Both the position numbers and the translations under genes were made by a program. 64,000 nucleotides of DNA from UBA4421 sp002470275 (lineage in GTDB: Bacteria > Pseudomonadota > Gammaproteobacteria > Pseudomonadales > Azotimanducaceae), in contig CAJXDR010000002.1 in the NCBI GenBank assembly GCA_913052345.1, positions 1 through 64,000 on the forward strand. Reading direction: 5' to 3'. The notes under the pieces are model-generated. The model was not told where the DNA came from, ran no database searches, and was given only the letters and a program-made list of their open reading frames with translations. Below, one piece after another: positions 53,263-61,293 of the stretch (position 1 is its first letter; the number at the start of each line of letters is the position of its first letter).

Positions 53263-53952
53263 ATGATTAACGAACTAGAACAAAATTTTCACCGGATTCA
53301 GCAACGAATTTCTGACGCCTGCCACGAGGCGGGTAGGGATGTTGAAGAGGTGCAGCTGGTGGCTGTCTCCAAGACGAAACCAAGCCACTTGATTTCTGAA
53401 GCCGCAAATCTGGGCATGAAACACTTTGGGGAGAATTATCTGCAGGAGGCCACGGGAAAGATTCATGGCCTTCAGCCTAAGCCCGGAGACTGGCACTACA
53501 TCGGGAAGGTGCAGTCCAATAAGACGCGGGACATCGCTGAGCATTTTGATTGGGTGCATACCGTGGACCGGGAAAAGATTGCCCTTCGATTAAACGCGCA
53601 TCGCACTGATCGACCCAAACTAAACGTTCTGGTTCAGGTTAATGTCGACAACGATCCCGACAAAGGCGGATGTTCTGGCGACCAGGCTCTCACGCTCTGT
53701 CGCGCAATCTGCGATCTGCCTAATTTAAGGTTGCGCGGCCTCATGACCATCTTGAGTCAGGAGACGAATCCTAGGGAAGGCTATGAAAGCGTGGCACAAT
53801 TGCACCGTGAGATAGGCACCCAGCTCGCGGAACCCCATAGAGATTCCTGGGACGCCCTATCCATGGGTATGAGTCGAGACCTTGAAGACGCGATATTCGC
53901 GGGGGCCACCTTGATTCGTGTCGGCACAGCGCTTTTCGGGGAGCGCCGATAG
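53263..53952 (+). CDS. yggS: PLP homeostasis protein (YggS family)
   Basis: PLP-binding TIM-barrel protein without known enzyme activity that keeps PLP and 2-oxobutanoate/valine metabolism balanced. 229 residues. PLP lysine K37 in AVSKTKP; HFGENYLQEA, WHYIGKVQSNKTRDIAEHFDWVHTVDR-type sequence, and SMGMSRDLEDAI with phosphate-binding residues. ATG 53263; the open frame upstream overlaps ruvX and is not coding. Followed by proC. Confidence 0.95.
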   Translation: MINELEQNFHRIQQRISDACHEAGRDVEEVQLVAVSKTKPSHLISEAANLGMKHFGENYLQEATGKIHGLQPKPGDWHYIGKVQSNKTRDIAEHFDWVHTVDREKIALRLNAHRTDRPKLNVLVQVNVDNDPDKGGCSGDQALTLCRAICDLPNLRLRGLMTILSQETNPREGYESVAQLHREIGTQLAEPHRDSWDALSMGMSRDLEDAIFAGATLIRVGTALFGERR

Positions 53953-54001
53953 AGGGCTCCGGGCAACTCGGCATCAAGGGATATGGAAAGGACGATTTAG
54001 C

Positions 54002-54814
54002 ATGGTCAGGATTGGCTTTATCGGTGCAGGCAACATGGCAAGGAGCCTGGCTCAGGGTTTGATTCAGGACGGTATACCTAGCTCCGAAATCGTTGCGACT
54101 GACCCAGATGCAGGACAAAGAGAGCAGCTTGCGGCGCTGGGCATCCGCACCAGCGACGATAACGCGCTGGCCTGCCAGGCGCAGAATGTGATCGTTGCCG
54201 TCAAGCCCCAGATTGCGGGGAAGGTGTTGACTGCCCTACCCAAGCTGGACGTTCAGCAGGTCATCGTCTCCATCATGGCGGGCATCAAGGCTTCAAGCAT
54301 CGAAACTTGGTTAGGGGGACACCAGTCCATTATTCGCTGTATGCCCAACACGCCAGCGCTTCTCGGCGCGGGCATGACGGGCATGTTTGCGAGTGCCAGC
54401 ATTACCGAGCAACAAACAACCGAAGCTGAGCGCATCCTTGGGGCCGTGGGCGAGACCGTTTGGGTCGCACAAGAAGACGAGCTGGATGCGGTAACCGCCC
54501 TATCTGGGAGCGGCCCGGCCTATTTTTTCCTGTTGATGGAGGCCATGCTGGATGCAGGGAGAGGCATGGGGCTCAGCGATGAGCTGTGTCGTCAATTGGT
54601 GGTTGAAACCGCTAAGGGTGCAGCGATGATGGCGGCGCAGCAAGAAACAACGCCCGCAACGCTAAGACAAAACGTGACATCGCCCGGGGGAACCACAGCC
54701 GCAGCCCTGAGCGTTATGGAACAACGAGCGCTTCCGGAAATTGTGGGTGAGGCGCTGGAAGCCGCTCGTTTGCGCGCTGGACAGATGGCTAATGAGTTTG
54801 GAGAACAAAAATGA
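54002..54814 (+). CDS. proC: Pyrroline-5-carboxylate reductase
   Basis: Final enzyme of proline synthesis, reducing pyrroline-5-carboxylate with NAD(P)H. 270 residues. IGFIGAGNMARSLAQGL is the nucleotide loop; IRCMPNTPALLGAGMTG and SGSGPAYFFLLMEAM, then VTSPGGTTAAAL are substrate-site motifs. ATG 54002 with AAAGGA upstream. Its TGA overlaps the yggT ATG (54811-54814). Confidence 0.96.
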   Translation: MVRIGFIGAGNMARSLAQGLIQDGIPSSEIVATDPDAGQREQLAALGIRTSDDNALACQAQNVIVAVKPQIAGKVLTALPKLDVQQVIVSIMAGIKASSIETWLGGHQSIIRCMPNTPALLGAGMTGMFASASITEQQTTEAERILGAVGETVWVAQEDELDAVTALSGSGPAYFFLLMEAMLDAGRGMGLSDELCRQLVVETAKGAAMMAAQQETTPATLRQNVTSPGGTTAAALSVMEQRALPEIVGEALEAARLRAGQMANEFGEQK

Positions 54815-55341
54815 ATGCAACCCTCTTGCTGATCGCCGACTTAGTATTACGTCTGGCCGCGCTGCTCTTTCTCATCCGCTTCTTGCTACAGGCGAGCAAG
54901 GCGGACTTTTACAACCCAATTAGCCAGTTTGTGGTTAAGGGAAGCGACCCTCTCACCCGGCCCCTACGCGCACTCCTGCCATCCCTTGGCTCGTGGGATT
55001 TCGCATCTCTGCTGGTGGGATGGATCATGTGTATCCTTTTCGTGGTGCTGATCACCCTGGGTTCGCTGGGTATCTCAGACTATTTAATCCTGGGTCTGGT
55101 GCGGATGCTGTCGGTACTCATCGACTTCTACTTCTGGTCAATCATCATCGTTATCATTGCCAGCTTTTTGAGTTCGGGCCAATACAACCCCGGCCTTGGC
55201 CTTCTCCAGCAGTTAGTTGAACCCCTGGTGGCTCCCATTCGACGCCTATTGCCGGATACTGGACCGCTGGACTTCTCACCCATGATCGTCATTCTTATTC
55301 TTACTATTCTGCAGCGGGCGCTTTCCGGCGGTTTGGGATAG
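54811..55341 (+). CDS. yggT: YggT family membrane protein
   Basis: 176-residue inner membrane protein with two YGGT repeats, each about 75 residues, of paired membrane segments with FYNPISQFVVKGSDPLTRPLRALLP-type and YNPGLGLLQQLVEPLVAPIRRLLP-type loops. In other bacteria YggT is linked to osmotic protection or division-site positioning. ATGA overlap with proC; metX starts four bases after its stop. Confidence 0.93.
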   Translation: MNATLLLIADLVLRLAALLFLIRFLLQASKADFYNPISQFVVKGSDPLTRPLRALLPSLGSWDFASLLVGWIMCILFVVLITLGSLGISDYLILGLVRMLSVLIDFYFWSIIIVIIASFLSSGQYNPGLGLLQQLVEPLVAPIRRLLPDTGPLDFSPMIVILILTILQRALSGGLG

Positions 55342-55345
55342 GACC

Positions 55346-56506
55346 ATGTCTGCGCAGACGATCCAAGCCGATGCTATCGGCTTAGTTGAGGTCCACACGT
55401 TCCAACACGGTGGACCCCTAGTTCTGCAAAACGGGGCGACGCTGCAAAATTTCGAGCTGGTCTACGAAACCTACGGGCAGTTAAATTCAGCCAGGGATAA
55501 TGCGATCCTAATTTGCCATGCGCTATCGGGTCACCACCACGCCGCAGGTCGTCACCACCCAGATGATGCGAAACCAGGTTGGTGGGACGCCTGCATCGGG
55601 CCAGGAAAGGCCATTGATACCAACCAGTTTTTTGTCCTGAGCCTCAATAACCTGGGCGGCTGTCACGGCAGTACCGGGCCCAAAACCATCAACCCAGAAA
55701 CTGGAAAGGCCTATGGCCCAGACTTCCCCCAGGTCGTGGTCCGAGACTGGGTCACCAGTCAGGCGAAATTAGCAGATCATCTCGGTATTGAGACGTTTGC
55801 GGCGGTGATTGGTGGCAGTTTAGGGGGCATGCAGGCCATGCAGTGGGCGATTGAGTACCCGGATCGCGTTCGCAGCTGTGTCATCATCGCAGCAGCAGCC
55901 AAACTTTCGGCACAAAATATCGCCTTCAACGAGATTGCTCGCCAGGCTATCGTCAGTGATCAGAACTATCTCGACGGGCGTTATGAAGAGGCAGACAAAA
56001 TTCCAAACCGAGGTTTGATGCTGGCGCGAATGATCGGCCACGTGACGTACCTCTCTGATGACGGCATGGGCAATAAGTTCGGGCGAGAGGTCAAATCTGG
56101 CGAGTTTGACCAAGATGAAAGCATCGAGTTCCAGGTGGAAAGCTACCTCCATTATCAGGGCCGAGCATTCTCAAAATACTTTGATGCAAATACCTATATG
56201 CTGATGACTCATGCTCTTGACCAATTCGATCCTGCCAGAGGGCATGCAGGAGACCTGGCGGAGGCGCTGTCTGCCGCCCAAGCAAGATTCTTAGTGCTCT
56301 CTTTTAGCAGCGACTGGCGTTTCTCCAGCCAACGCTCCCAGGAAATTATCGATGCTTTGATTACCGCCAGAAAGAATGTCGCTTCCGCCGTGGTGGAATC
56401 TGAACACGGCCACGATTCCTTCTTACTGCCGCTGACCCGCTATACCACCATCATGAAGACCTTCCTCCAGCGCGTCCTCGACGAGATGAGAGAGGGCGGC
56501 GCATGA
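55346..56506 (+). CDS. metX: Homoserine O-acyltransferase (MetX)
   Basis: Alpha/beta-hydrolase-fold enzyme activating homoserine for methionine synthesis by O-acylation. 386 residues. Nucleophile S158 in GGSLGGMQAMQ; ALSGHHHAAG, LGGCHGSTGP, and C-terminal SEHGHDSFLLP with the catalytic His. The acyl donor (acetyl- or succinyl-CoA) cannot be read with certainty; the metX-metW arrangement in Pseudomonas is usually called succinyl. metW overlaps its stop by four bases. Confidence 0.94.
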   Translation: MSAQTIQADAIGLVEVHTFQHGGPLVLQNGATLQNFELVYETYGQLNSARDNAILICHALSGHHHAAGRHHPDDAKPGWWDACIGPGKAIDTNQFFVLSLNNLGGCHGSTGPKTINPETGKAYGPDFPQVVVRDWVTSQAKLADHLGIETFAAVIGGSLGGMQAMQWAIEYPDRVRSCVIIAAAAKLSAQNIAFNEIARQAIVSDQNYLDGRYEEADKIPNRGLMLARMIGHVTYLSDDGMGNKFGREVKSGEFDQDESIEFQVESYLHYQGRAFSKYFDANTYMLMTHALDQFDPARGHAGDLAEALSAAQARFLVLSFSSDWRFSSQRSQEIIDALITARKNVASAVVESEHGHDSFLLPLTRYTTIMKTFLQRVLDEMREGGA

Positions 56507-57102
56507 CGCTACGAGGCGACTTACAGCTGGTTCAGGACTTAATCAATCCGGGTGCCAGGGTCTTGGACTTGGGCTGCGGCGATGGCGCTCTGCTCGACAA
56601 TCTCCAGCGTCACAAGGGTGTCAACGGCTACGGGCTCGACCGCGATCCCGTAAACATTAACCGCTGTCTGGCCAGTGGGGTTAATGTTGTTCAACAGGAT
56701 TTAGACCACGGCATTGGAAATTTTCTGGATGACAGTTTTGATATGGTGGTCATGACCAATACCCTACAGGCGGTGAAGAACCCCAGAACGTTGTTGCGCG
56801 AAATGCTGCGCGTTGGAGAAGAGTGCCTGGTGACATTTCCGAATTTCGGACACTGGCAATGTCGGCTGCAGATATTCCTACACGGCAGAATGCCGGTTTC
56901 AGCTCACCTACCTCATAGCTGGTTCGACACGCCCAATATTCACCTATGCACCGCTCAGGACTTCGAGCAGCTTTGCGCAGCAGAGGGCTTTCGAATCATT
57001 CAGCGGCGCATGGTTAACCAGGCGTATCGTCAGCAGCGCCTAATTGCGCTGGCACCCAATTTTTTCTCAAGCTACTGCTTCTATCGACTAGGAAGACCAT
57101 AA
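56503..57102 (+). CDS. metW: MetW family methyltransferase-like protein
   Basis: 199-residue protein with a SAM-binding Rossmann fold: VLDLGCGDGALLDNLQ, then NTLQAVKNPRTLLREMLRVG and LVTFPNFGHWQCRLQIF, the MetW hallmark. MetW supports MetX activity in methionine synthesis; no methyl acceptor is established. Translation is coupled to metX by an ATGA overlap, and DUF4426 follows without a gap. Confidence 0.95.
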   Translation: MTLRGDLQLVQDLINPGARVLDLGCGDGALLDNLQRHKGVNGYGLDRDPVNINRCLASGVNVVQQDLDHGIGNFLDDSFDMVVMTNTLQAVKNPRTLLREMLRVGEECLVTFPNFGHWQCRLQIFLHGRMPVSAHLPHSWFDTPNIHLCTAQDFEQLCAAEGFRIIQRRMVNQAYRQQRLIALAPNFFSSYCFYRLGRP

Positions 57103-57537
57103 ATGATCGTCTTTTTTAAGAAAATCCTGCTCGCAGCGAGCCTTTGCCTTTGCGCCGCCCTCACCCAAGCAGAACAGGTCCACCGGTTTGGTGGCCTTGA
57201 GATGCACTACATCCTTATCCCCACAACCATGCTCAAACCTGATATCGCCGCCTCCTATAACCTGACTCGAGGCAAGGACCGAGCGCTGTTAAATATATCG
57301 GTTCTTGACGAGACGGGCCGCGCAATAACGGCAAATTTCAGCGGATCGACGCAGAATCTGCTTGGGCAACGGCAGGACCTCTCCTTCGCCGAGGTGAGAG
57401 AGGGAGAGGCGATCTATTATTTGGCTGTAATTCGGCACGCTAATGAGGAGGTCCATCGCCTTCAAATCAATGCAGAGAATGCAAACGGGAAAAGCACCGA
57501 GCTTAAATTCTCTCAAAAACTCTACTGGTCCGACTAA
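57103..57537 (+). CDS. DUF4426 family secreted protein
   Basis: 144 residues with a signal peptide (about 1-22, LLAASLCLCAALTQA then EQVHRFG) and a compact beta-rich domain that includes the conserved GLEMHYILIPTTML and YNLTRGKDRALLNISV. Periplasmic location is predicted. Function is unknown; the gene is fixed between metW and rdgB in Pseudomonas relatives. ATG 57103 directly follows metW, and the rdgB GTG directly follows its stop. Confidence 0.88.
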   Translation: MIVFFKKILLAASLCLCAALTQAEQVHRFGGLEMHYILIPTTMLKPDIAASYNLTRGKDRALLNISVLDETGRAITANFSGSTQNLLGQRQDLSFAEVREGEAIYYLAVIRHANEEVHRLQINAENANGKSTELKFSQKLYWSD

Positions 57538-58140
57538 GTGCAAATCGTCCTCGCCACCCGCAATCAGGGCAAGCTGCTTGAGATGCGCACCCTCTTTGCT
57601 GATCTAGCCGTTGAGCTTCTGACCCAGGTAGACCTGGATATTCCTAGCCCGGCCGAGACTGGGCTGACCTTCGTGGAGAACGCGCTTATCAAAGCCAGGG
57701 CCGTCAGCGCCGCCGCAGGCCTACCCGCCATCGCCGACGACAGCGGTTTGGTGGTGCCTGCCCTCGGAGGCCAGCCCGGGATTTACTCGGCTCGATTCGC
57801 CGGTACGCAGGGAGAGGATCGCGCCAATAACGACAAACTTCTGGCGCTAATGAAGAACGAGGTCGCAAGGGCCGCTTATTTCACTTGTTCTATGGTCTTT
57901 CTCGCCTCAGAAACAGACCCAAGCCCTATCGTCGTATCTGGGACCTGGGCCGGGGAGATTACCTCGACGCCCATGGGGACAGACGGTTTCGGCTACGATC
58001 CGTTGTTCTTCGTACCTACTCACGGGTGTACGGCAGCCCAGCTAAACGCTGGAAATAAAAATGAGATCAGTCATAGAGGCCAGGCCAGTCGAAGTCTCAA
58101 GCGTATGCTTGCCGCCTACCTTCAAACCCAAGATGGTTGA
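57538..58140 (+). CDS. rdgB: XTP/dITP pyrophosphatase
   Basis: House-cleaning enzyme that hydrolyses ITP, dITP and XTP. 200 residues. VLATRNQGKLLEM, TFVENALIKARAVS, IADDSGLVVPAL with catalytic acids, PGIYSARFAG, and GTDGFGYDPLF are HAM1 family motifs. GTG start at 57538 immediately follows the DUF4426 stop. hemW starts eight bases before its end. Confidence 0.95.
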   Translation: MQIVLATRNQGKLLEMRTLFADLAVELLTQVDLDIPSPAETGLTFVENALIKARAVSAAAGLPAIADDSGLVVPALGGQPGIYSARFAGTQGEDRANNDKLLALMKNEVARAAYFTCSMVFLASETDPSPIVVSGTWAGEITSTPMGTDGFGYDPLFFVPTHGCTAAQLNAGNKNEISHRGQASRSLKRMLAAYLQTQDG

Positions 58141-59251
58141 TGGCGGCCTGTATATCCACTTTCCGTGGTGCGTTAAGAAGTGCCCGTACTGCGACTTTAA
58201 CTCTCACCCCCTAAGAGACGACGTTGATCAGGGGGTCTATCTGCGGGCTCTGCTCCAAGACTGGGACCTTCAGCAACGGATTTTCCATCCAGACTTTGCC
58301 GAGCGCCCGTTTAAAACAGTATTTCTAGGCGGGGGAACGCCAAGCCTGTTTCATGTCCAACACGTGAATCAACTGCTTGAGCTTACTGCCGGCGGCGCTG
58401 ATGAAGTCACCATGGAATTGAATCCTGGGGCTCGGGAATATGGAGATCTCGCGGCCTATCGCCAGGCGGGGGTCAACCGCCTTTCTATTGGCGCACAAAG
58501 TTTCGAAAACCCGATGTTGCAGGCCCTTGGTCGAATCCATGACGCAGATCAAACGTTGACGGCCTTCGAGGTCGCCAGGGCAAGCGGATTCAATAACATT
58601 AACGTCGATCTAATGTGGGGGTTACCAGGCCAAGAGGTAGCCCAAGCCCTCAGCGATCTGCGACAGGCTATTGCGCTTGAGCCTGAGCATATCTCTTGGT
58701 ATCAGCTCACCATCGAGGCCAAAACAGAGTTCGCGAAGCGGCCGCCGCTGCTGCCTGTCGATAGGACACTGTTAGACATCGAACAAGCCGGGCTGGAGCT
58801 GCTGGAAGCCGAGGGCTATCGGCGCTACGAAATTTCGGCCTTTGCCAAACCAGGACGGGAATGTCTGCACAATCTGAACTATTGGTCCTTTGGCGATTAC
58901 GTTGGTCTCGGTGCCGGTGCCCACGGAAAACTGACTCACCGGGGCCGTCGCCTTCGAACACGACAGGCCAGTCAGCCCCGACTGTACCAGAGCGATCCCG
59001 AACGCCTCGGCGTGCAGGACATTGCCGAAGACGAGCTTGCTCTGGAATTTATGATGAATGCCCTTAGGCTGGTTCAGGGGGTCGACCAAGCATCATTTGT
59101 CTCGCGAACAGGTCTGCCTTGGTCCTCCATCGCACCAACCTGGCAGGCGCTAGTGGAGCAGGGTCTGGTTCATGCGCAGCACTGTGGCACCACCCCAATG
59201 GGCCTGCGCTATTTGGACAGTGTGTTAACGTCCTTCGTCACCACCCGCTAA
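58133..59251 (+). CDS. hemW: Radical SAM haem chaperone HemW
   Basis: HemN-like radical SAM protein, which in E. coli and Lactococcus inserts haem into respiratory enzymes and is not the coproporphyrinogen dehydrogenase. 372 residues. Cluster cysteines C13, C17 and C20 in WCVKKCPYCDF; the HemN-specific extra Cys pattern is absent. FLGGGTPSLF, LSIGAQSFE and VDLMWGLPGQ are SAM-binding segments. ATG 58133 overlaps rdgB by eight bases; the 3' end overlaps trmB on the other strand by 27 bases. Confidence 0.94.
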   Translation: MVDGGLYIHFPWCVKKCPYCDFNSHPLRDDVDQGVYLRALLQDWDLQQRIFHPDFAERPFKTVFLGGGTPSLFHVQHVNQLLELTAGGADEVTMELNPGAREYGDLAAYRQAGVNRLSIGAQSFENPMLQALGRIHDADQTLTAFEVARASGFNNINVDLMWGLPGQEVAQALSDLRQAIALEPEHISWYQLTIEAKTEFAKRPPLLPVDRTLLDIEQAGLELLEAEGYRRYEISAFAKPGRECLHNLNYWSFGDYVGLGAGAHGKLTHRGRRLRTRQASQPRLYQSDPERLGVQDIAEDELALEFMMNALRLVQGVDQASFVSRTGLPWSSIAPTWQALVEQGLVHAQHCGTTPMGLRYLDSVLTSFVTTR

Positions 59252-59929
59252 TTTTCGGTACCTGAGATCTCGGATCGTATGCCCAAGCCGGGCACCCCGT
59301 GCTTCGAATTTAGTGAGCCCCCCAGGGCGAGATGCCGAAGCGCGCCTTGGTTCTTCCTGACGCTGGTCACTGAGCAACTCGAAGCCAGGGTGTTGAGCAA
59401 AGCATTCCGCCATCCATTCACCATACTCGGCCCAATCTGTTGCCAGGTGCACCACGGCAGAAGACGCCAGGGCATGATGCAGTTGATCCAAAAAAGGTAG
59501 TTGGATGAGTCGGCGTTTATGGTGGCGCTTCTTTGGCCAGGGGTCGGGGAAAAAAATTCTAATCTCGCTGGCAATGCCAGGAGGCAGGCGAGCCAGCAGC
59601 GACTGCGCGGGTTCATCGACCAGACGGATATTTTTGAGCGCCTGCTTGGCTGCCCTGGATAGCATTGAGCCAATACCAGGCTGGTAAAGTTCTACGCCTA
59701 AGATCATCAGCTCGGGATGCTCCTCGGCCCAGGCAATGAGTTCCAGGCCCATACCAAAGCCAATTTCAATGCCAATGGCGTCCAGCCCGTCAAGGTCCGT
59801 AGTTTTGAAGCGGTAGGCCTCAGCGAGTTCCTCGAAGGCCAGAGCCTGGGCACGGGTGAAACGACCGCGACGGCGGATATAGTTGAAGTCTTGATCGAAG
59901 ACGTTTGATTCTGGTGGTTCGAAAGGCAT
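59225..59929 (-). CDS. trmB: tRNA (guanine-N7-)-methyltransferase
   Basis: Methylates G46 of tRNA variable loops using SAM. 234 residues. IGIEIGFGMGLELIAWA is the SAM loop, GVELYQPGI continues it, and IFFPDPWPKKRHHKRRLIQ is the TrmB signature. C-terminal TKFEARGARLGH fits the TKFE-RG-R-GH ending. ATG 59929. Last in the leftward rpoH-DUF423-trmB series and convergent with hemW. Confidence 0.95.
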   Translation of the reverse strand: MPFEPPESNVFDQDFNYIRRRGRFTRAQALAFEELAEAYRFKTTDLDGLDAIGIEIGFGMGLELIAWAEEHPELMILGVELYQPGIGSMLSRAAKQALKNIRLVDEPAQSLLARLPPGIASEIRIFFPDPWPKKRHHKRRLIQLPFLDQLHHALASSAVVHLATDWAEYGEWMAECFAQHPGFELLSDQRQEEPRRASASRPGGLTKFEARGARLGHTIRDLRYRKLAGGDEGR

Positions 59930-59963
59930 GGGGTTTGACGACAGGTCCTTGATCGATTGGGAT

Positions 59964-60353
59964 CTAAGGCGCGTTTACACGATCCGCCTTAATCACCGAC
60001 AGGCCAATTGTCACCCATCCCAAGATCAACATCAGCCCCCCGATAGGGGTGAGGGGACCCAGCCAGCTCAACGAGCCCAGCGTCAACCCATAAAGGCTGC
60101 CTGAGAAAAGCAGGATGCCCAGGCTAAACATCCATGCTACGAGCCCCAGCCTTTTGGGGCCACCGTGGGCCATCCAGATACCCACCGATAAGAGAGCCAG
60201 CGCATGCCACATCTGGTATTGGGACGCGGTTTGCCAAGTTGATAGGCCGTCAGGCCCCAAGAGGTCCTTGATTGCATGGGCGCCCAGCGCACCAAGCGCC
60301 ACAGCCGTTAGGCCGTACCCCGCTGCCAGGACGAGACAGAGGCGAGCACTCAA
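59964..60353 (-). CDS. DUF423 family membrane protein (YgdD-like)
   Basis: 129 residues with four membrane segments. LGALGAHAIKDLL, QYQMWHALALL and FSGSLYGLTLG are DUF423 hallmarks; function unknown. Start appears to be TTG at 60353, four bases after the rpoH stop with AAGG very close upstream, so translation probably depends on rpoH. Overlap with rpoH transcription would make its expression heat-responsive. Confidence 0.88.
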   Translation of the reverse strand: MSARLCLVLAAGYGLTAVALGALGAHAIKDLLGPDGLSTWQTASQYQMWHALALLSVGIWMAHGGPKRLGLVAWMFSLGILLFSGSLYGLTLGSLSWLGPLTPIGGLMLILGWVTIGLSVIKADRVNAP

Positions 60354-60357
60354 AGCC

Positions 60358-61206
60358 TTATGTCGACATCAACCGCTTCAGTTTTTTAATCGCGTTCTGC
60401 TCGAGCTGCCGGATTCGTTCTGCTGAAACGCCGTACTCCGCGGCAAGCTCATGCAGCGTGGCTTTGTCATCACTCAGCCATCTTTGCTGAAGGATATCGC
60501 GACTCCTCTCATCCAGCTGGGATAAGGAGGCGGTCAGTCTCAGGCTCATATCCTGAGCGCTATCCTGTTCGGCAACCAGGTCTGCCGGATCTGGCATGCT
60601 TGATGCCAAAAAGTGGACCGGCGCGGTGGCCGTGTCTTCGTCCGTGCCATACCCATCGAATGCTGCGTCATTTGCGCTAAGACGACCCTCCATCCTTGTC
60701 ACTTCATCCGTTGAAACACCCAAGTCTTGGGCGATGGCCTGGGTTTCCTTCTGGTTGAGCCACGAGGAAGAGCTTTTCGCGCTTCTCAGGTTGAAGAAGA
60801 GCTTCCTTTGCGCCTTGGTGGTTGCAACCTTAACAATCCGCCAGTTACGCAGGATGTACTCGTGCATTTCTGCCTTGATCCAGTGGACGGCAAAGGAGAT
60901 CAGTCGAACGCCAACGTCGGGGTCGAATCGTTTGACCGCCTTCATTAAGCCCACGTTACCCTCTTGGATCAGATCAGCCTGAGGCAGGCCATAGCCTTTG
61001 TAGGACCGCGCTAAATGCACCACGAAACGGAGGTGGCACATCACCAGCTCGCGGGCCGCGTTGAGATCGCCATCTTCTCTAAACTTTTCGGCGAGCTGCT
61101 TTTCGTGCTCAGGTTCAAGAATAGGGAACTGACTGATTGTATTCAGGTAAGCGTCGATATCTGCGCCCGGCGCGATGCTCGGCAGGGCCATTACATTTTG
61201 AGCCAT
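60358..61206 (-). CDS. rpoH: RNA polymerase heat shock sigma factor (sigma-32)
   Basis: Directs transcription of heat shock genes. 282 residues with region 1.2/2 (PILEPEHEKQLAEKF, then GYGLPQADLIQEGNVGLMKAV), the RpoH box QRKLFFNLR at 133-141, which separates RpoH from RpoD/RpoS, and region 4.2 HTH LHELAAEYGVSAERIRQLEQ. ATG 61206 with GGAAG seven bases upstream. ftsX lies 87 bases before it; that gap holds a perfect CIRCE operator overlapping a possible sigma-70-type promoter. Distances between regions are normal. Confidence 0.97.
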   Translation of the reverse strand: MAQNVMALPSIAPGADIDAYLNTISQFPILEPEHEKQLAEKFREDGDLNAARELVMCHLRFVVHLARSYKGYGLPQADLIQEGNVGLMKAVKRFDPDVGVRLISFAVHWIKAEMHEYILRNWRIVKVATTKAQRKLFFNLRSAKSSSSWLNQKETQAIAQDLGVSTDEVTRMEGRLSANDAAFDGYGTDEDTATAPVHFLASSMPDPADLVAEQDSAQDMSLRLTASLSQLDERSRDILQQRWLSDDKATLHELAAEYGVSAERIRQLEQNAIKKLKRLMST

Positions 61207-61234
61207 GTGATACTTCCGGTAACACTTTGGCGCG

Positions 61235-61264
61235 ATGTTAGCACTCTCTTTATTAGAGTGCTAA
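61235..61264 (-). promoter_or_regulatory. Putative rpoH promoter embedded in CIRCE
   Basis: On the minus strand TTAGCA (61264-61259) and TAACAT (61240-61235) are separated by 18 bases, each matching four of six positions of the sigma-70 -35 and -10 consensus. The first hexamer is one arm end of the CIRCE repeat and the second straddles the other arm. The ATG is 29 bases downstream of the -10 element. Confidence 0.4.
61238..61264. promoter_or_regulatory. CIRCE operator (HrcA-binding site) upstream of rpoH
   Basis: TTAGCACTC at 61238-61246 and GAGTGCTAA at 61256-61264 are separated by exactly nine bases. This is the canonical CIRCE consensus with no mismatch, and the arms extend by one more pair to ten (T61247/A61255). 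It is the binding site of the heat-inducible repressor HrcA in many bacteria. It is 32 bases upstream of the rpoH ATG and downstream of the ftsX stop. Confidence 0.85.
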
Positions 61265-61293
61265 TTTTTTTCCCCTCTCTTGCTGACCCTTTC

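Noticed and set aside
61238..61270. The CIRCE inverted repeat followed by a T-run on the plus strand could be read as an intrinsic terminator.
   Set aside because: No plus-strand gene ends near it; the nearest is hemW, 2 kb upstream. On the minus strand, the direction of ftsX and rpoH, the hairpin is not followed by T residues. The arms and nine-base spacer match CIRCE exactly.
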